Shown here one piece after another: positions 36,588 to 48,290 of a stretch of DNA of 64,000 nucleotides; position 1 is the first letter of the stretch; the number at the start of each line of letters is the position of its first letter. The notes beneath the pieces were generated by a model. It had not been told where the DNA came from and searched no databases. It worked only from the letters and a program-made list of their open reading frames with translations. This DNA comes from Loripinus fragilis. Its lineage: Eukaryota > Mollusca > Bivalvia > Lucinida > Lucinidae. Made by a program: the position numbers and the translations under genes. The DNA is taken from NCBI GenBank assembly GCA_964019695.1, contig OZ026518.1, positions 108,286,305 to 108,350,304 on the forward strand. Direction: 5' to 3'.

Positions 36588-37165
36588 TTTAATCAGTGGG
36601 TTGGTGCCTGATGCTTATCTGTAGCTGGACCCACTGTGGCTCAACTTGAGGTTTTCTTTAGCTCTGACTATCTGTGAGTCAAGAACCCTTTTCTTTGTTC
36701 CATCATGATGTGTTAATTTGATATGAGTGTTCTCCATGATGATACATTGCATTAGTTAGATGGCATCCATGCGAGCTGAACATTTCTTGTACTTCAACAA
36801 CAGCAGAATCTTGGGCGAAGAATTGGTACCAGTAAAATACATTTAGGCACCCCCCCCCCCCGGTGGCTTCGGCTGCTGTCCGCTCTAAGGCGGTGGTTCT
36901 GTTGTTGTTGACTTTTTGTTTATTGTTACTCCCATTGTGGGAGTCTGTAATTGTTATATGTTTTGCTGTACGTTACTTTATGTCCATTCTAGTATTGCAA
37001 TCATCTTGATGGGGAAGAGAGAGCTGTATTTGTCTTCCTGGTGTCTCGTGATGGTTGAGCGGCTCTTCCTCGCGGTGCCTCGGGGTTGTCTGAGGTTTGT
37101 GATTGTGGTGTTTGCTGATCATACTCACTTACTATTTTTGGGCGATATTAACATATTACCGTGAT
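36588..37165 (+). repeat. RT-linked 3' repeat, reference copy A
   Basis: Follows directly on the stop of the RT frame, so it is read as that element's 3' untranslated tail. It contains GTTGGTGCCTGATGCTTATC, GGTTTTCTTTAGCTCTGACT, TTCAACAACAGCAGAATCTT, a C-run at 36,850-36,860, GGCGGTGGTTCTGTTGTTGT and TCATACTCACTTACT. Copies lacking the RT part lie at 1,290, 4,128, 4,628, 5,680 (minus), 30,786 and 43,280 (minus). Confidence 0.75.
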
Positions 37166-37228
37166 GTAATACATGTATAGGAAAAGTAAATTGCTACCAG
37201 AAACAATGTCCAGTGACAGGATTTCAAT

Positions 37229-38374
37229 ATATACTTAAGGAATAAAGAAACGCAACAAACATTTCAAGTCGTTGTAAGCATACAATATGATGCAAGTTTT
37301 TATTGCAAATGATATTTATTCATAGGAGCAGTATGTGTCCGTCAAATTACAGCAGGTTCAACGTAATTATCGATTACGTAATCATTTTGGTATGCGCGTG
37401 ACCAGCCTGACCCCCCATAGCAAACTGCTGAAACAGGGTCAATAAAAGCAAAGTTTGAATCAACCATCGGTTTATTGTTTAAAAAAGTCTTGGCTTAGAT
37501 TGCAGATCAAGGAAATGATCAAATGGCGACGTTTCTGTAGGATTCTGAAACGGCTTAACGTCATGAACGTCAACTCTGAATACTGCGTAAAACGCATAAA
37601 CTTTCTTTTTTGCTTGAGGTTTATTCATTACAAGGACGTTTTGTGCAAGAATTATGACTTGAGATCTTCAGACGTCAAAAAAAACTCAATTCTGACGTCA
37701 AAATCGATATCCTACGTTTTAATGGTTTCCATGATGTGTATGTGTTTTTCTAATGATAAAATGGTCCAGTGACAAAGTCTAGGTTACAGTTAACAAGTTT
37801 GGTGTTCACTCTCGGCATGTAATCAAGATGTTTTCTCTTGCATTATGCCGTGTTTTGTTTGGCTAACGTCAATATAAACACATACCAGCGTATTTCTACG
37901 GTATCTGAAAAGTCAGTTTTTCCCAAGAAAGCATATTCTGATGTCTCTAGGTTTAATTAATCCCATATATTCACCAGCGACCCAAATCCGACGGCTCTAA
38001 GTGACGTTTATCGTTTATTCACTACCATTGTGTATCTTGCCATTCAAATAGCGTGTTTTGACGCAATATTTGACTGCATTACAAAAATGATTCTACATTT
38101 GTTTAATTTGCACAATGTCAAGTCGACGCCAAATAACCAAACACGGAAAAGACGGGGTTTCTTGATCTTTATTCTGACGTTAACGTCACATTGTACGTTT
38201 TCACATGTTTTCATCTTGTAGCATAAAATGTAGCGTTAAAATGACGTTTTAGTATTTCATCACATACTATAAATACTCAATAAGAATTTTTCAAAAAAGA
38301 TTTCACTTAACCATCATTTAAACACGTAAAAATTAAATTTTTGTCCGTTGCGTTTCTTTATTCCTTAAGTATAT
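37229..38374. mobile_element. Non-autonomous DNA transposon, 1,146 bp, 28-bp perfect TIRs
   Basis: The 28 nt starting ATATACTTAAGGAATAAAGA at 37,229 are exactly inverted at 38,347-38,374. The interior is AT-rich with several GACGTCA-like motifs and no transposase. Superfamily not determined. Confidence 0.8.
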
Positions 38375-39900
38375 CTGTCCTGGCACATACATCTGACATT
38401 GTAAATAATAAGCAATTTCTTAAAATCAGTCTAACCACTCTGCCATCCATACTATCCAGATCTAGCACCCCATTTTCTAAAACTGATAAAAATGTTCTTA
38501 TCTAGTCGGCCGTCAGCCAGTGCCTCAGATACCAAATCAGCCTACCGTGACGCATTCACAGACTGATCTTATGTATGTTCAATCACGGAGAATACTTAAT
38601 AGGGGTGTAAAGTTAGTTTGACAATTTGAGTCGGTTCTTTATAAGACATTACACATTGAACAACCCTGGTATGTCAGTTAATCTTGCTACACAACAACGT
38701 GGCGTTACATGATGCTTATGTAAAAGCGAAACACTTACGACTATTAGTAGCAGAAGTCTGTAAATGCATTCGGTGCTTAGTAAAGATGTTTGGAATGTTT
38801 TAAGAGGAAAGTGGCTTTCTAGAATCGATTTCACGCAACAACAAGACATATAACACACACTTTGATTAACAGCGAAGAAACTGTGATCAAGGTGATAATC
38901 ATAACGTTATGTAAGTGACAATGACAATGCAAGTGACAATGATTATGCAATGGTGTCCGTTTGGTATACCATTGCGGCAACAATACTGTATATGCATTTA
39001 TATGTGACTACGTCATATACATGTATGCACTTGTCAAAAATGCGTAGTTTTAACTTTACTGTGTATTAAAGATACTCTTCAAGTAATTATGTTTTAGGTT
39101 TAAATTCGAAATTGGATGTCATTTGAAAATGTTAGATAATTCAATGGCATTGCTAATCACGTTCACTTCTCCGAATACAAATTCAATCCATTGATTTATA
39201 TCATTCCGTCAATTATATACTTCTACGAACAGCCCCTTATAACATGTTATATAACATGTTATACTTTTCTCATGTTCACATGTAACAATATTCATTTAAC
39301 ATGCATGTGCAGGTTTCAAATGTCAGATTCAAAACACCCTCTACGAGTAAATTCTACGCAAACTGATTGTGAAAGTTTGGGCTTGGAATAATGCTCGCCA
39401 GAGCATTCTTTGGCTGCCAGAAACCTGGTACACATGCATATAAAATATTGTGATGTATTTAGATGTTTAAATTGAAATACCTCAAAAATATAACTCATTC
39501 CTTGCATGAGTTGTTGATGAACTTTACAAACTGTTGTACCTAGATCAAAACCGTTTGACACCCTGAAAGTCATCAGACGACGACAAAAGGAAAAATTATG
39601 AAAAATTACCAAGCAAGCAAATGGTTATATTCGGTTAAATTTATGAAGTACGAACATGTAAAATACGAGTAATATAGATTTAACAAATCACAGATGTCAA
39701 AACCCTTATCTTTTCATTTTAAATTTATTGCATTTGGTACCAAAGTCCTTGAAAAAATTGTCGATTGGCTCCAAACTATCAGTTTTCACTATTTTAAGCT
39801 GAAAGATGCGTGTCTGGGATATTTCAACAAACCACTTAACAATAAAACTAGAAATAATGGAGAAAAATGTCGGGATTAACTCGTTACATGCTATGTACAT
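38375..39900. other. No gene recognised
   Basis: A short palindromic direct repeat (ATAACATGTTAT twice) lies at 39,238-39,264. Sequence near 39,535-39,580 (CCGTTTGACACCCTGAAAGT) recalls the TTTGCAAA MITE family. Confidence 0.4.
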
Positions 39901-39919
39901 TTGCATGTTTGTTTGTCGT

Positions 39920-40075
39920 CTGCTGTTTTGTTTCATATCAACCTTTTCGAAAAATTCTTTCAGGAATACCATGAGAGTGTCAAACAGTTTGGGACCAGAT
40001 CAAGCCTAACTTTCTGTTGGGCCTGATCTGGGTCCAAACTGTTTGCAAATGTTAAGGCAGACGACACTAGTAGGC
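39920..40075 (+). mobile_element. TTTGCAAA MITE family, copy 3
   Basis: GAGAGTGTCAAACAGTTTGG, GACCAGATCAAGCC and GGCCTGATCTGGGTCCAAAC then TGTTTGCAAATG form the family's hairpin. Confidence 0.7.
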
Positions 40076-40968
40076 CAGGAGTTAAATGTTCGTGCAGTTC
40101 GTCAACTTCGTCTTCTACCAAATGTGAATTTCCAAGGACTGCTTAGCCCACAATAATTGGACATCAGAAGACAGATGAGATCTGGGTCTGCACTAATTTT
40201 CGATGTTTAAAGCCATGCCCAGTAGCCAAATCTACATTTAGAGACAACTGGTAGTAGTATGCACGGCCTGTGTTGAACGTTTGCTAATACTAGTGCTAAT
40301 GATATTTGCATGACCTAAAGTAGTCTAGACGTAAAGCAGCAAGATATGTCTTATTTATTTGAGACAATGGGGACTCAAAATCATGTTCTGGAGAGTTTTT
40401 GCTATTTAGACTGCGTTACGTTTCTTGATATAAAATACAAGGACCGTCATAGAGTGCATTACGTCCCTTGAATACAATAAGTTTATACTGGACTGTGCGT
40501 CAGAAACCAAAAGTAGCGACTTGTTTTTTATGTAGGTCACAGAAGCGTCCCTCAGCTATTTGAATTTAAAACAAGATTCAATTTGGCTTTCCGAAGGATA
40601 CACATTGTTCAGATAAGCGGTTTCTAACAGACGTCTATTTCATAGACGGCTGTAAAAGAGTCTTTTTCCTATTTTAGCGGCATAGTCAAAAAAGCAAAAC
40701 AGCAAGAACTTGCCAGTACAAGATATAAAATTACAATGTGATTCCTCTGTCGCGTCCCTGAACCAAAGCTGACGTCTTTGCATAGTGAAAGCGTTTACAT
40801 GTATCCAAGAGCCTCTGAATATCTGCCTTGAATGGTGCTGTTGGCTTGGCTCAAATGATAATGGGCGTATGCCCAGGCTCATCTGAGTCATCGCTTTGAG
40901 CACACAACTTTTGTTGGCTCTGTCATGTCATGACTCATATTGTGTGTGCGTCCTTGCTAGACTGCCAC

Positions 40969-41115
40969 CAGTCCTTAAAACAATTTTTCATCAATGTGTC
41001 ATATCATATACTTGTAGCCAGAGTAACTGTTAAAAAACAGAGCCATTAGAGTTAGACTGGATACAAGTACTGTATATGATATGACACATTGATGAAAACT
41101 TGTTTTAAGGACTAG
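40969..41115. mobile_element. Hairpin MITE, ~50-bp arms
   Basis: AGTCCTTAAAACAATTTTTC followed by ATCAATGTGTCATATCATAT at the left is inverted at 41,062-41,115 with few mismatches. Confidence 0.75.
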
Positions 41116-42000
41116 AGCCAGTCCTCATCCTTGCGAAAGGCTGTTAGACGGATAGTGAATCTTTGCGTACAGATAAAAAGCCATATAGACAGTTGATTCA
41201 AAAGAATGAACAACGGTGTAGGAATGCATGGTTTTCAGCCAGCTGTTCTTGGTTTGCATGCCAGTGTGTGGAAGCAGGATACATCCAGTTACAGCATGAG
41301 AGGGGTTAGCAGACCTTATACAATATTTATATCATATGTTATGGATGCACATGTATTGACAATGTAGCGGATTGCTGTGCCTGTCACAATGTTTTATAGT
41401 TACATAAAACAGCTGCTTGCTGTGAAAGGGTCATGCGGCTTGATACTAATTAAGGACGATGCTACTGATTCCAAGCAGCCTACAGTTACATCCCAGAACA
41501 ATGCTCTATAAATATGAGAGTTTTCAACGTATAGACAGGATATTGTCTGGCTGAAACATAAAGTAGCAGAAAAAACAACAAAAGCAAACAATCAAGTTAA
41601 AACAGTTTTTCATACGACGGCGCGTCTGGGAGTGATATGATGCCATTTGGTGAAATCAATGTATATCAACAACAAATAAAAGTGATATCAATCACTAGTG
41701 AAATGATATGATATCAATCACTAGTGGTTGATATTGGCCTATATATTTTATGTGGCGTTATTTGGACTACCTCTGACTTTTCCATTTCACTTCAGAACTT
41801 CAAACGCCTATAACTTTCTTATTTGTGAACGAAAACATCAAGTGAGTGTATTCTTAGTTAGAACGTGACGAATATTTTGGTACCAAAATTCTTTGGATTT
41901 GTTGAAAGTTTTCGTTTTTGCATTCTTAGTAGCTTATTTTCAGTGGGTGAGACATTGCACGTAGCCTATAAAAAGTATAGAATAAAAATAAAATTTTACT
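41116..42000. other. No gene recognised; short direct repeat near 41,690-41,728
   Basis: GATATCAATCACTAGTG occurs twice, about 24 bp apart. Confidence 0.45.
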
Positions 42001-42008
42001 TTCCTTTG

Positions 42009-42128
42009 GTAAATACCAAATATATTTCATCTCGTGAGTTAAAAACATAAGAATTTCACTCTTGATGCGCACTCATGCAAATACTGATGTTTTCAAAAAA
42101 CTCGATGAAATATATTTGGTATTCACAT
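42009..42128. repeat. Inverted repeat, ~25-bp arms
   Basis: ATACCAAATATATTTCATC is exactly mirrored near 42,104-42,123 with a ~75-nt loop. Confidence 0.7.
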
Positions 42129-42437
42129 TAAAAAGTAAATATCCTCTATGTATTAAATTCTATTAAACACTAGTGGCTTACATATTTCGTAACATATTGT
42201 AATGACGGCCATATTACCTCAAAGTATGAGCTTTGCACAAAAATTACGTGTAGTGTCATATAACATTCGTGCTCCTGTATTATTGAATTTATTAAACTCG
42301 CTGCAAACAAATAAACAACCTCGCCTTTTATCAGGCTGCATGCTTTGCTCTTGCCTTTGTCTCTTCTTCGTGGTGCTATGGAGAATGTCCGAGTCCTGTG
42401 CTTATGGCATTTATGGTCATTCTCATTCTTTTTCTTA

Positions 42438-42499
<62 letters not shown>
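42438..42499. repeat. (AAT)n microsatellite
   Basis: About 20 uninterrupted AAT triplets. It creates poly-Leu, poly-Asn and poly-Ile open frames that are not genes. Confidence 0.97.
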
Positions 42500-42501
<2 letters not shown>

Positions 42502-42527
42502 TAGCACGCTTGAACACGGTTGGTTCT

Positions 42528-42666
42528 CACACCGGATAGGCGACAATCGAAAAAGCTCCTAACAATCGAATAATGTGGATCAAAAATCGCTAGAGACAGT
42601 GTTTGCGATTGCCAATTATCGCCAGTCGTTAATATTAACGTTTTCGATTGCCGCCTATCCGGTGCG
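42528..42666. mobile_element. CACACC MITE, copy 2 (139 bp)
   Basis: Ends CACACCGGATAGGCGACAAT and ATTGCCGCCTATCCGGTGCG match the element at 4,735-4,923. It is about 50 bp shorter internally. Confidence 0.75.
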
Positions 42667-42839
42667 GTTATGCAGAGATGCCCAATAATTTGCATACCTC
42701 TTTTTCGTTTAATACATTGTAAAGCACAGATCAATTGATCAGGGATGAAACAGGCTGTAAACTCTTGGCATATTGTTATTTTTTTTGTTGTCGGCTGACT
42801 TCTGTTTTTTTCCTTCAGAATGATCTAACGATATATACC

Positions 42840-43190
42840 ATTCCCTTGACCTGCTTTCGATCCACCATGCTCATCCTGGGAGATGACAATCTCTATTATA
42901 CTAAACCAAAATAACAACAACTGAAATTACATTTACCACTTTTAAAGCAAGGAAGAAGGCAAAGATCAGGATATGATTCAATCAAGTACCCCACCTGGCC
43001 CAGGCTATTAAATGGAAAAGTAACAAAAACACAGGAAAACATCACACACACGAGAGCCAAGAAGACAATCCTTTCCAAGCAGATGACCGGAAGGCGGCAA
43101 TGACCAGAACGACAGTATGACAAAGACAGTCACTAAACACAAATAACAAAAACAGATCCACAAAACCTACTTTTTTATTATGGCCAGTGT
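42840..43190 (-). repeat. Dispersed repeat family G, copy 2 (minus)
   Basis: Reverse complement matches 25,490-25,700: GTGTTTTTGTTACTTTTCC, GGGTACTTGATTGAATC, CCTGATCTTTGCC. The end near 42,842-42,893 matches 1,051-1,097. Confidence 0.6.
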
Positions 43191-43279
43191 CTTCCAGTCA
43201 GTTTTAAAATAAAATATGAGGTAGCAACAACTGTTTTATGGTAGAACGTCTCCTCATACATTGATATAGTGTTGTCATT

Positions 43280-43760
43280 TTTTTTCAATATATAAGTGAG
43301 TATGACCAGAAAATGCCACAATCACACACTGCAGACTAACCCATGGCACCATGAAGAAGAGACACAGAAATCCAAGTCACATGACTTCAAGAAGACAATT
43401 AAAGTAAAACAACCAGCTCTCTCTTCCTCAACAAGATGATTGCAAAACAAGAAAGTACACTAAGTACTGCTTAACAAAACAAGAATCAAACGCTAAACTT
43501 TATCAAACCAAAACAAAGGGGGCAACAACAAACAATGCATCGACAACAGCAGAACCACAGTCTACGAATGGACAGCTGCCGAATCGACTGAGGGGTTTAA
43601 ATCAATTTTACTGGCTAAATCATCACCCTAGATTCTGTTGTTGTCAAAGCATAAATTTTTTTTAGCTCGCATGGAGGTTTCATAATTTATGCAATGTATC
43701 ACCACAGGGAAACAATCAAATCAACTCACATACTGTGATGGTCCTTCGGCAACATTGTGC
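43280..43760 (-). repeat. RT-linked 3' repeat, copy C (minus)
   Basis: Reverse complement carries TTTCCCTGTGGTGATACATT, GACAACAACAGAATCTAGGG, GTGGTTCTGCTGTTGTCGAT, TTGCAATCATCTTGTTGAGG, GTGATTGTGGCATTTTCTGG and TCATACTCACTTATA. Confidence 0.65.
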
Positions 43761-43804
43761 TCCAACAGAAAAAAAAAACACTTCACTTAGGTTGGTGCTA
43801 GGGT

Positions 43805-43868
43805 ACATGAGAGTACTTGATTGTATCGATTCCTGATCTTTGTCTTCTTCCTTACTTTGTTGCACGTA
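43805..43868 (+). repeat. Fragment of repeat family G
   Basis: AGTACTTGATTGTATCGATT then CCTGATCTTTGTC match the distal end of the copy at 25,200-25,735. Confidence 0.5.
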
Positions 43869-44009
43869 CCATTAACTGTCACAAAGATCCAATGAAACTG
43901 AGTCTGTAAAATGTTCTCTACACGTATTTCAGATGGATATATAATTTTCGACGTTTGATTGAAAAGAATTAGTCGGAAATTGCTTCCCCTTGGTATGTGA
44001 GAAACACCA

Positions 44010-44060
44010 ATCATAGGTGGCGCTGTGGTATAGCCTGCGCTTCGGATGTGTGTATTTTAT
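44010..44060 (+). other. Possible tRNA-like SINE head
   Basis: GGTGGCGCTGTGGTATAGCC resembles the A-box half of a tRNA-derived element, but no B box is evident. Weak. Confidence 0.2.
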
Positions 44061-44499
44061 TGTAACATTTCAATCAGCCTTTAGGTACGGCCGACTCAAC
44101 ATGAAAACTTTTTTTAAAACATAAGCTTGGCAATAGTTTTTCTTCCACATATCGAAATATGTATATATGCACTAACATGTTTGAAGAGATGGTAAAAGAA
44201 TAGCCTGGCTTTCAGGCCCTGAGTTTAAGGTAAACTACACCTACAGAACCAAACTTTTCTCTGATATAATCTCCCATCTGAGCTATAACTCAGGGCCTAA
44301 CTGATAGCCCTATCAGAGAAATATTAGAAAGTAGGACTCCAGTTATAAGTGGGGTTTTTAAGTTGCAGATTTTTTTAAATTATCAGTTAGACGGGGGCCA
44401 GTCTAGTAAATGAATAAAAATCAGGATATTCATTTGTCATGTTTACTGGCAAACATGGTAAGTGATATTTATTCAATTGAATCAGTTTCTTTGCAGTTT

Positions 44500-45310
44500 T
44501 TAAGTACGCAGACCATGTTTTCCAAACCGGTTCGCTTTGAGATGTTTAAAATTCAATGAACGACAGCATATTCATTGATTACAGGGTGTTGAATTGCCAC
44601 TCACCTCACAGAGACATATCCACACTATGTAAACTGAAATGAACATCCTGTACCTGTTCCTCCTAGCTCACGCCTTATACATTATGAATTACAGCACTCG
44701 TGCGTAACCAGTTGTCGGAAATCGTGATGTGAGAGTTGTTGGTACAGCTGTAATTGCGAGGGCCCACCTATTAAAATTCATTTTTCCATAGATCTAAAGT
44801 AACTGTTACAGTTACAACCATGTAATCATGTATACATGTGATTGCCAATTCCACTAAAACCGTGAAATCTGGCATTTAAGCTCGTTTTCGACACAGAACG
44901 GCTCTGATTGTGAGCAAGTCGTTTTTTAACAAAGCAAAATGCAAAGGAGGAAACCGTTAAATCATGGAATAAAACGGAATAAAATAGATAAAATGGCTTT
45001 TCTTACTTTGTTCGAATGTGTATTGTCTGTATCGCTAACAATATAAATCGAAACGTGTACATGTACCTAAATACACGCATTTTCCGACTACTGGTTACGC
45101 ACGAGTGCTGTTATTCATGTTTATAAGGCGTGAGCTAGCGGAGGAACGGTACAGGATGTTTATTTCAGTTTACATACTGTGATAATGCAATCCCTTTCCC
45201 TCGTGCACAGGAGTGGAGGGTATCTTACATGGGGATGATTTTTGTACTGATATCCATTTAAGTCTAATCATCGTTCAATTACATTTGATCAGATCAAATA
45301 CTTGTCAAGC
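44500..45310 (+). repeat. Dispersed repeat, copy 2, interrupted by an inverted-repeat element
   Basis: Homologous to 8,900-9,230 on both sides of the 0.55-kb insertion at 44,623-45,179. Confidence 0.6.
44623..45179. mobile_element. MITE with ~105-bp TIRs inserted in a repeat
   Basis: The left arm (TATGTAAACTGAAATGAACA, CACGCCTTAT, CAGCACTCGTGCGTAACCAG) is inverted at about 45,075-45,179 with few mismatches. The copy at 8,900-9,230 lacks it, which dates it after the repeat spread. Confidence 0.75.
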
Positions 45311-46220
45311 AAGGGAACCGTATTTCCAGATTATATTTAGGCGTAGTGGTTTACCTACGCCTTCATACAGCTAACAAACTTCTTTTATTTACCAATGTTG
45401 GAGGTGGTTATAGTTTCGATGTGCTTGAGGGTTAATGTTATAAAACACAGAATATATCTTGATCAGATGTTCACTATGTTGTATTTCATACGCGTCTGTT
45501 CATTTTTGCTCCTGTATCGGTTGGCTACCGCTTCAGTGTCGCTTCCTGGAAGCGGGATATGACCACCACTCAAAATCACCAATGACCACTCGAACTCGTA
45601 TCAAACTGAATAAAATTTCGATTTTTTAGCTCGAAACTGGATTACTTCGAAACTGTTCGGACTCCTCGTGTTTTTGTGTTGTGTCCTTAACCCTTTAACA
45701 CTTTTGCAAACATAGCAGACCCGGATCAGGCAGCTATTGTAAGAGCTGCCTGATCACGGTCTACTCTATTTGCTTATGGAAATATGATTAGATAGGATCA
45801 TACACTAGTAATGTACAAATGTGAATAATCATTCACTACATGTATAGTGGGTGGAGCTTAGCATGAATGTTCTCGAAGGAAATAGTTAATTCAATAAGGT
45901 TTGTGCTTTGTCCTGCACGATTGTCTTGTCTGTTCCCAATAGCCTTGTGATTTATCGCCTGTCTGACCCTCTCATTTTGATATTACATGTTTTGCTTTTA
46001 GCTCAATATCGTGAAATAAAACAGGTGTATATTTGTTTAGGTTTCAAATGAAGCTTAACCAGGTATGAAACATTTCTTATCATTTTGATTAAATGTATTG
46101 GAACCTTAAATTAATGAAATCAAAACGTAGTAAATTATTTTAATTTTAGAATCGATGGGTCAGCTCAAATTAAAAGGGAACCTATTGCGTGTGTAACCAG
46201 CGATGAAATAGACATGCCTG
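45311..46220. other. No gene recognised; hairpin at 45,727-45,755
   Basis: GATCAGGCAGCT and AGCTGCCTGATC form a perfect 12-bp stem. Flanking TTTGCAAACATAGCAGACCC recalls the TTTGCAAA MITEs. Confidence 0.5.
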
Positions 46221-46224
46221 TATA

Positions 46225-46437
46225 TACTGCAAATCCGGAAATTTTCGCGAGAATTTTATTTTCGCGAAAAGCGTTAAAAGACATATTTGTGACGCTAAAA
46301 ATTCGCGACTAGGCCATGATGTACGTATATTAGTAAACGACAGAGTGATTTCGGCATTTCGCGAGGATTTTATTTTCACGAAACTTGCGAAGTTTCGCGA
46401 AGATAAAAGCCTCGCGAAATTTTCCGAATTTACAGTA
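46225..46437. mobile_element. TA-flanked MITE rich in TTCGCG
   Basis: Left end TACTGCAAATCCGGAAATTT and right inverse AATTTTCCGAATTTACAGTA, with TTCGCGA repeated through the interior. The TA and CTGTAAAT ends fit the Tc1/mariner group. Confidence 0.75.
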
Positions 46438-46855
46438 GTTCGCTTCTCGCACACACGTACATGGTACATTTAGCCTCTCTGGAACAATGCGCATATACCT
46501 TCAACACATTGGGTTTAGGGTTTTACCAAAGGCTTGCATAAAACAAAAGTCATATTCAGCAAACGACTCATTATTAAAACCCTTGAAGACTGGAAAAAAC
46601 TTAAAAGGGTACCTTTGCAAAGAGTGAAGACCCAGATAAAATGTTTCATGATGCGGCATTTCATCAGGGTATGTACTGTTTACTATTATGACAAAATCGA
46701 AATACAAAATTTTTGGAAATAATAACCTCTCAACTGTACATTTATTTTTTGGAAAATTCCAAGTAGCACCAAATATAAAAAAAGTTATAATTTATAGTGG
46801 AGCAAAATGTGCGCGTTCATAATGCTTAATCTCGAGATTGGATGACAGTAGTAAT

Positions 46856-46948
46856 GGGCGGCACTATGGGTACGCCGAATTTTTAGCCTGAAAAGAACTT
46901 AGTTTTTTTTTCAGGATAAAAATTCGGCGTACCCATAGATGACCGCCC
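46856..46948. repeat. Left terminal hairpin
   Basis: GGGCGG pairs with CCGCCC, and a 22-bp perfect stem begins CTATGGGTACGCC and ends GGCGTACCCATAG. Near the apex CCTGAAAA pairs with TTTTCAGG. Unpaired CA opposite ATGA makes the stem incompletely paired, as in several hairpin-ended viral genomes. Nine bases (AGTAGTAAT) lie outside it. Confidence 0.85.
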
Positions 46949-46969
46949 TGTTAGCTTGAGTGACTAGCT

Positions 46970-47125
46970 GTGAATAACTTAGTTTATTTTTAGGACTATC
47001 CTGGTTGGGCCTATGATTGTGATAGTTTACTGGGTTGTTGAGAATAACTTAGTTTATTTTGCGCAAAAGCGCAGGCTGATCTGTGATTGTGATAGTTTTC
47101 TGGGCTATTGAAAATAACTTAGTTT
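46970..47125 (+). promoter_or_regulatory. Iterated AATAACTTAGTTTATT block
   Basis: AATAACTTAGTTTATT occurs near 46,973, 47,042 and 47,112, each after a GTGATAGTTT...GGG or GACTAGCTGTG segment. Looser AATAACTTAG copies follow near 47,338, 48,463 and 48,491. The block recurs in all four arms. Spacing and conservation suggest binding sites for a replication or transcription protein. This is inference. Confidence 0.45.
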
Positions 47126-47435
47126 ATTTGCGTGAAGATCGATCTGATTGTGACAAATTCCTACCTGGTGGGCATATTGTGGTCATCTTTTTATAAAGAC
47201 TAACTTTACTTGCATCACAAACAACAGGGTTCCTAATTTGCATATCGTACATCTGGTACGTTGCAATAGCGGATTATATTTTACGTAAGGAATTTTGGGT
47301 TCATTAAGTTCTGCGTATCTTATAGTCTCTTTAGAAAAATAACTTAGATATTCAAGGCTTATTTCTGTAGCTAAGAAATATTACATTTAGCACAATTTTT
47401 CGCTTTTCGCGACTTTCAATGATAAGTTACGTCAT

Positions 47436-47458
47436 ATAGATTATACATGACGTCATTG
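47436..47458. promoter_or_regulatory. CRE-like TGACGTCA in a near-palindrome
   Basis: ACGTCATATAG...TACATGACGTCA, present in all four arms (for example 52,559-52,581 and 53,635-53,657). TGACGTCA is the consensus of CREB/ATF-type factors. Use as a promoter element is inferred. Confidence 0.35.
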
Positions 47459-47984
47459 AAAAGCAAGTAGTATCTTCTAAAAGCGACAACAAGTATAACT
47501 TTTCGAACCAATAGATAACTTGGTCATTTTAAGAGGAAAGGTATTCAGATATGATGGGGCTTTTTATTATTATTTTAGCTTTACATTTTGGTCAGACTCT
47601 TAGCTTGATTTTAACTTAGTACTTTTATTAGTTGATTAGGGTAATTATATCCTAAAAGTTGTGTTTTATAGAATGTCGCTTGAGGTTGTATCTCAAGACC
47701 TCAACTCCTAGATGTAATATTCTGTAGAATCAGTTAGGACTTTGAAAAGAACTCAGTCATTTTATCTAGAGTAGGTGTGTACTTAGCAATGATAAGTCTG
47801 CTTGAATGTTTCTAAGGATTATACTTTTTCAGGTACTTGCATGGTGTCGTATTTGATAGCTAGTATCAATCTTTTGATTAAGTTAGAGCTTCTGTTGATA
47901 CGTTAGATACTCATCATTGGCATGTAATAGTATTGGGGTTTAATGATAAGATGTTGATGAAAGTGTCCATGTCGCTTGAGATGT

Positions 47985-48290
47985 GGATGCAATGTGGACC
48001 TTCACACGTAAAATGTGGATGCAATGTGGATCCACCACATCTCCACATTTTGAAGGTGGATGTAATGTGGAGCAATGTGGATGTATTGTGGAGCAATGTG
48101 GATTTCCACTTTTCAAATGTGAATAAATGCAGATATATTGAGGGTCAGCATAATGGAGATTTACGTTAATTCTTGGATAAATTCGAAATTAATTTGGACC
48201 GCCACACTAAAAAATGTGGATCCACCACATCTCCACATCTTGACAATGTGGATCCACCACATCTCCACATATCCACAGTGTGGAGTTTCC
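47985..48290. repeat. Cluster of TGTGGA/TCCACA motifs
   Basis: Ten or more TGTGGA or TCCACA hexamers in both orientations, including GTGGATCCACCACATCTCCA. The same cluster sits in the other three arms, and a ~105-bp piece is duplicated next to the capsid-like gene (51,355-51,470 and 54,751-54,858). Could form many alternative hairpins. Confidence 0.7.

Noticed and set aside
42170..42539. Poly-Leu, poly-Asn and poly-Ile proteins
   Set aside because: Direct translation of the (AAT)n microsatellite.
47914..48169. 60-78 codon open frames over the TGTGGA clusters in each arm
   Set aside because: They exist on both strands, are low-complexity translations of the hexamer repeats, and have no motif. 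Their conservation follows from arm identity.
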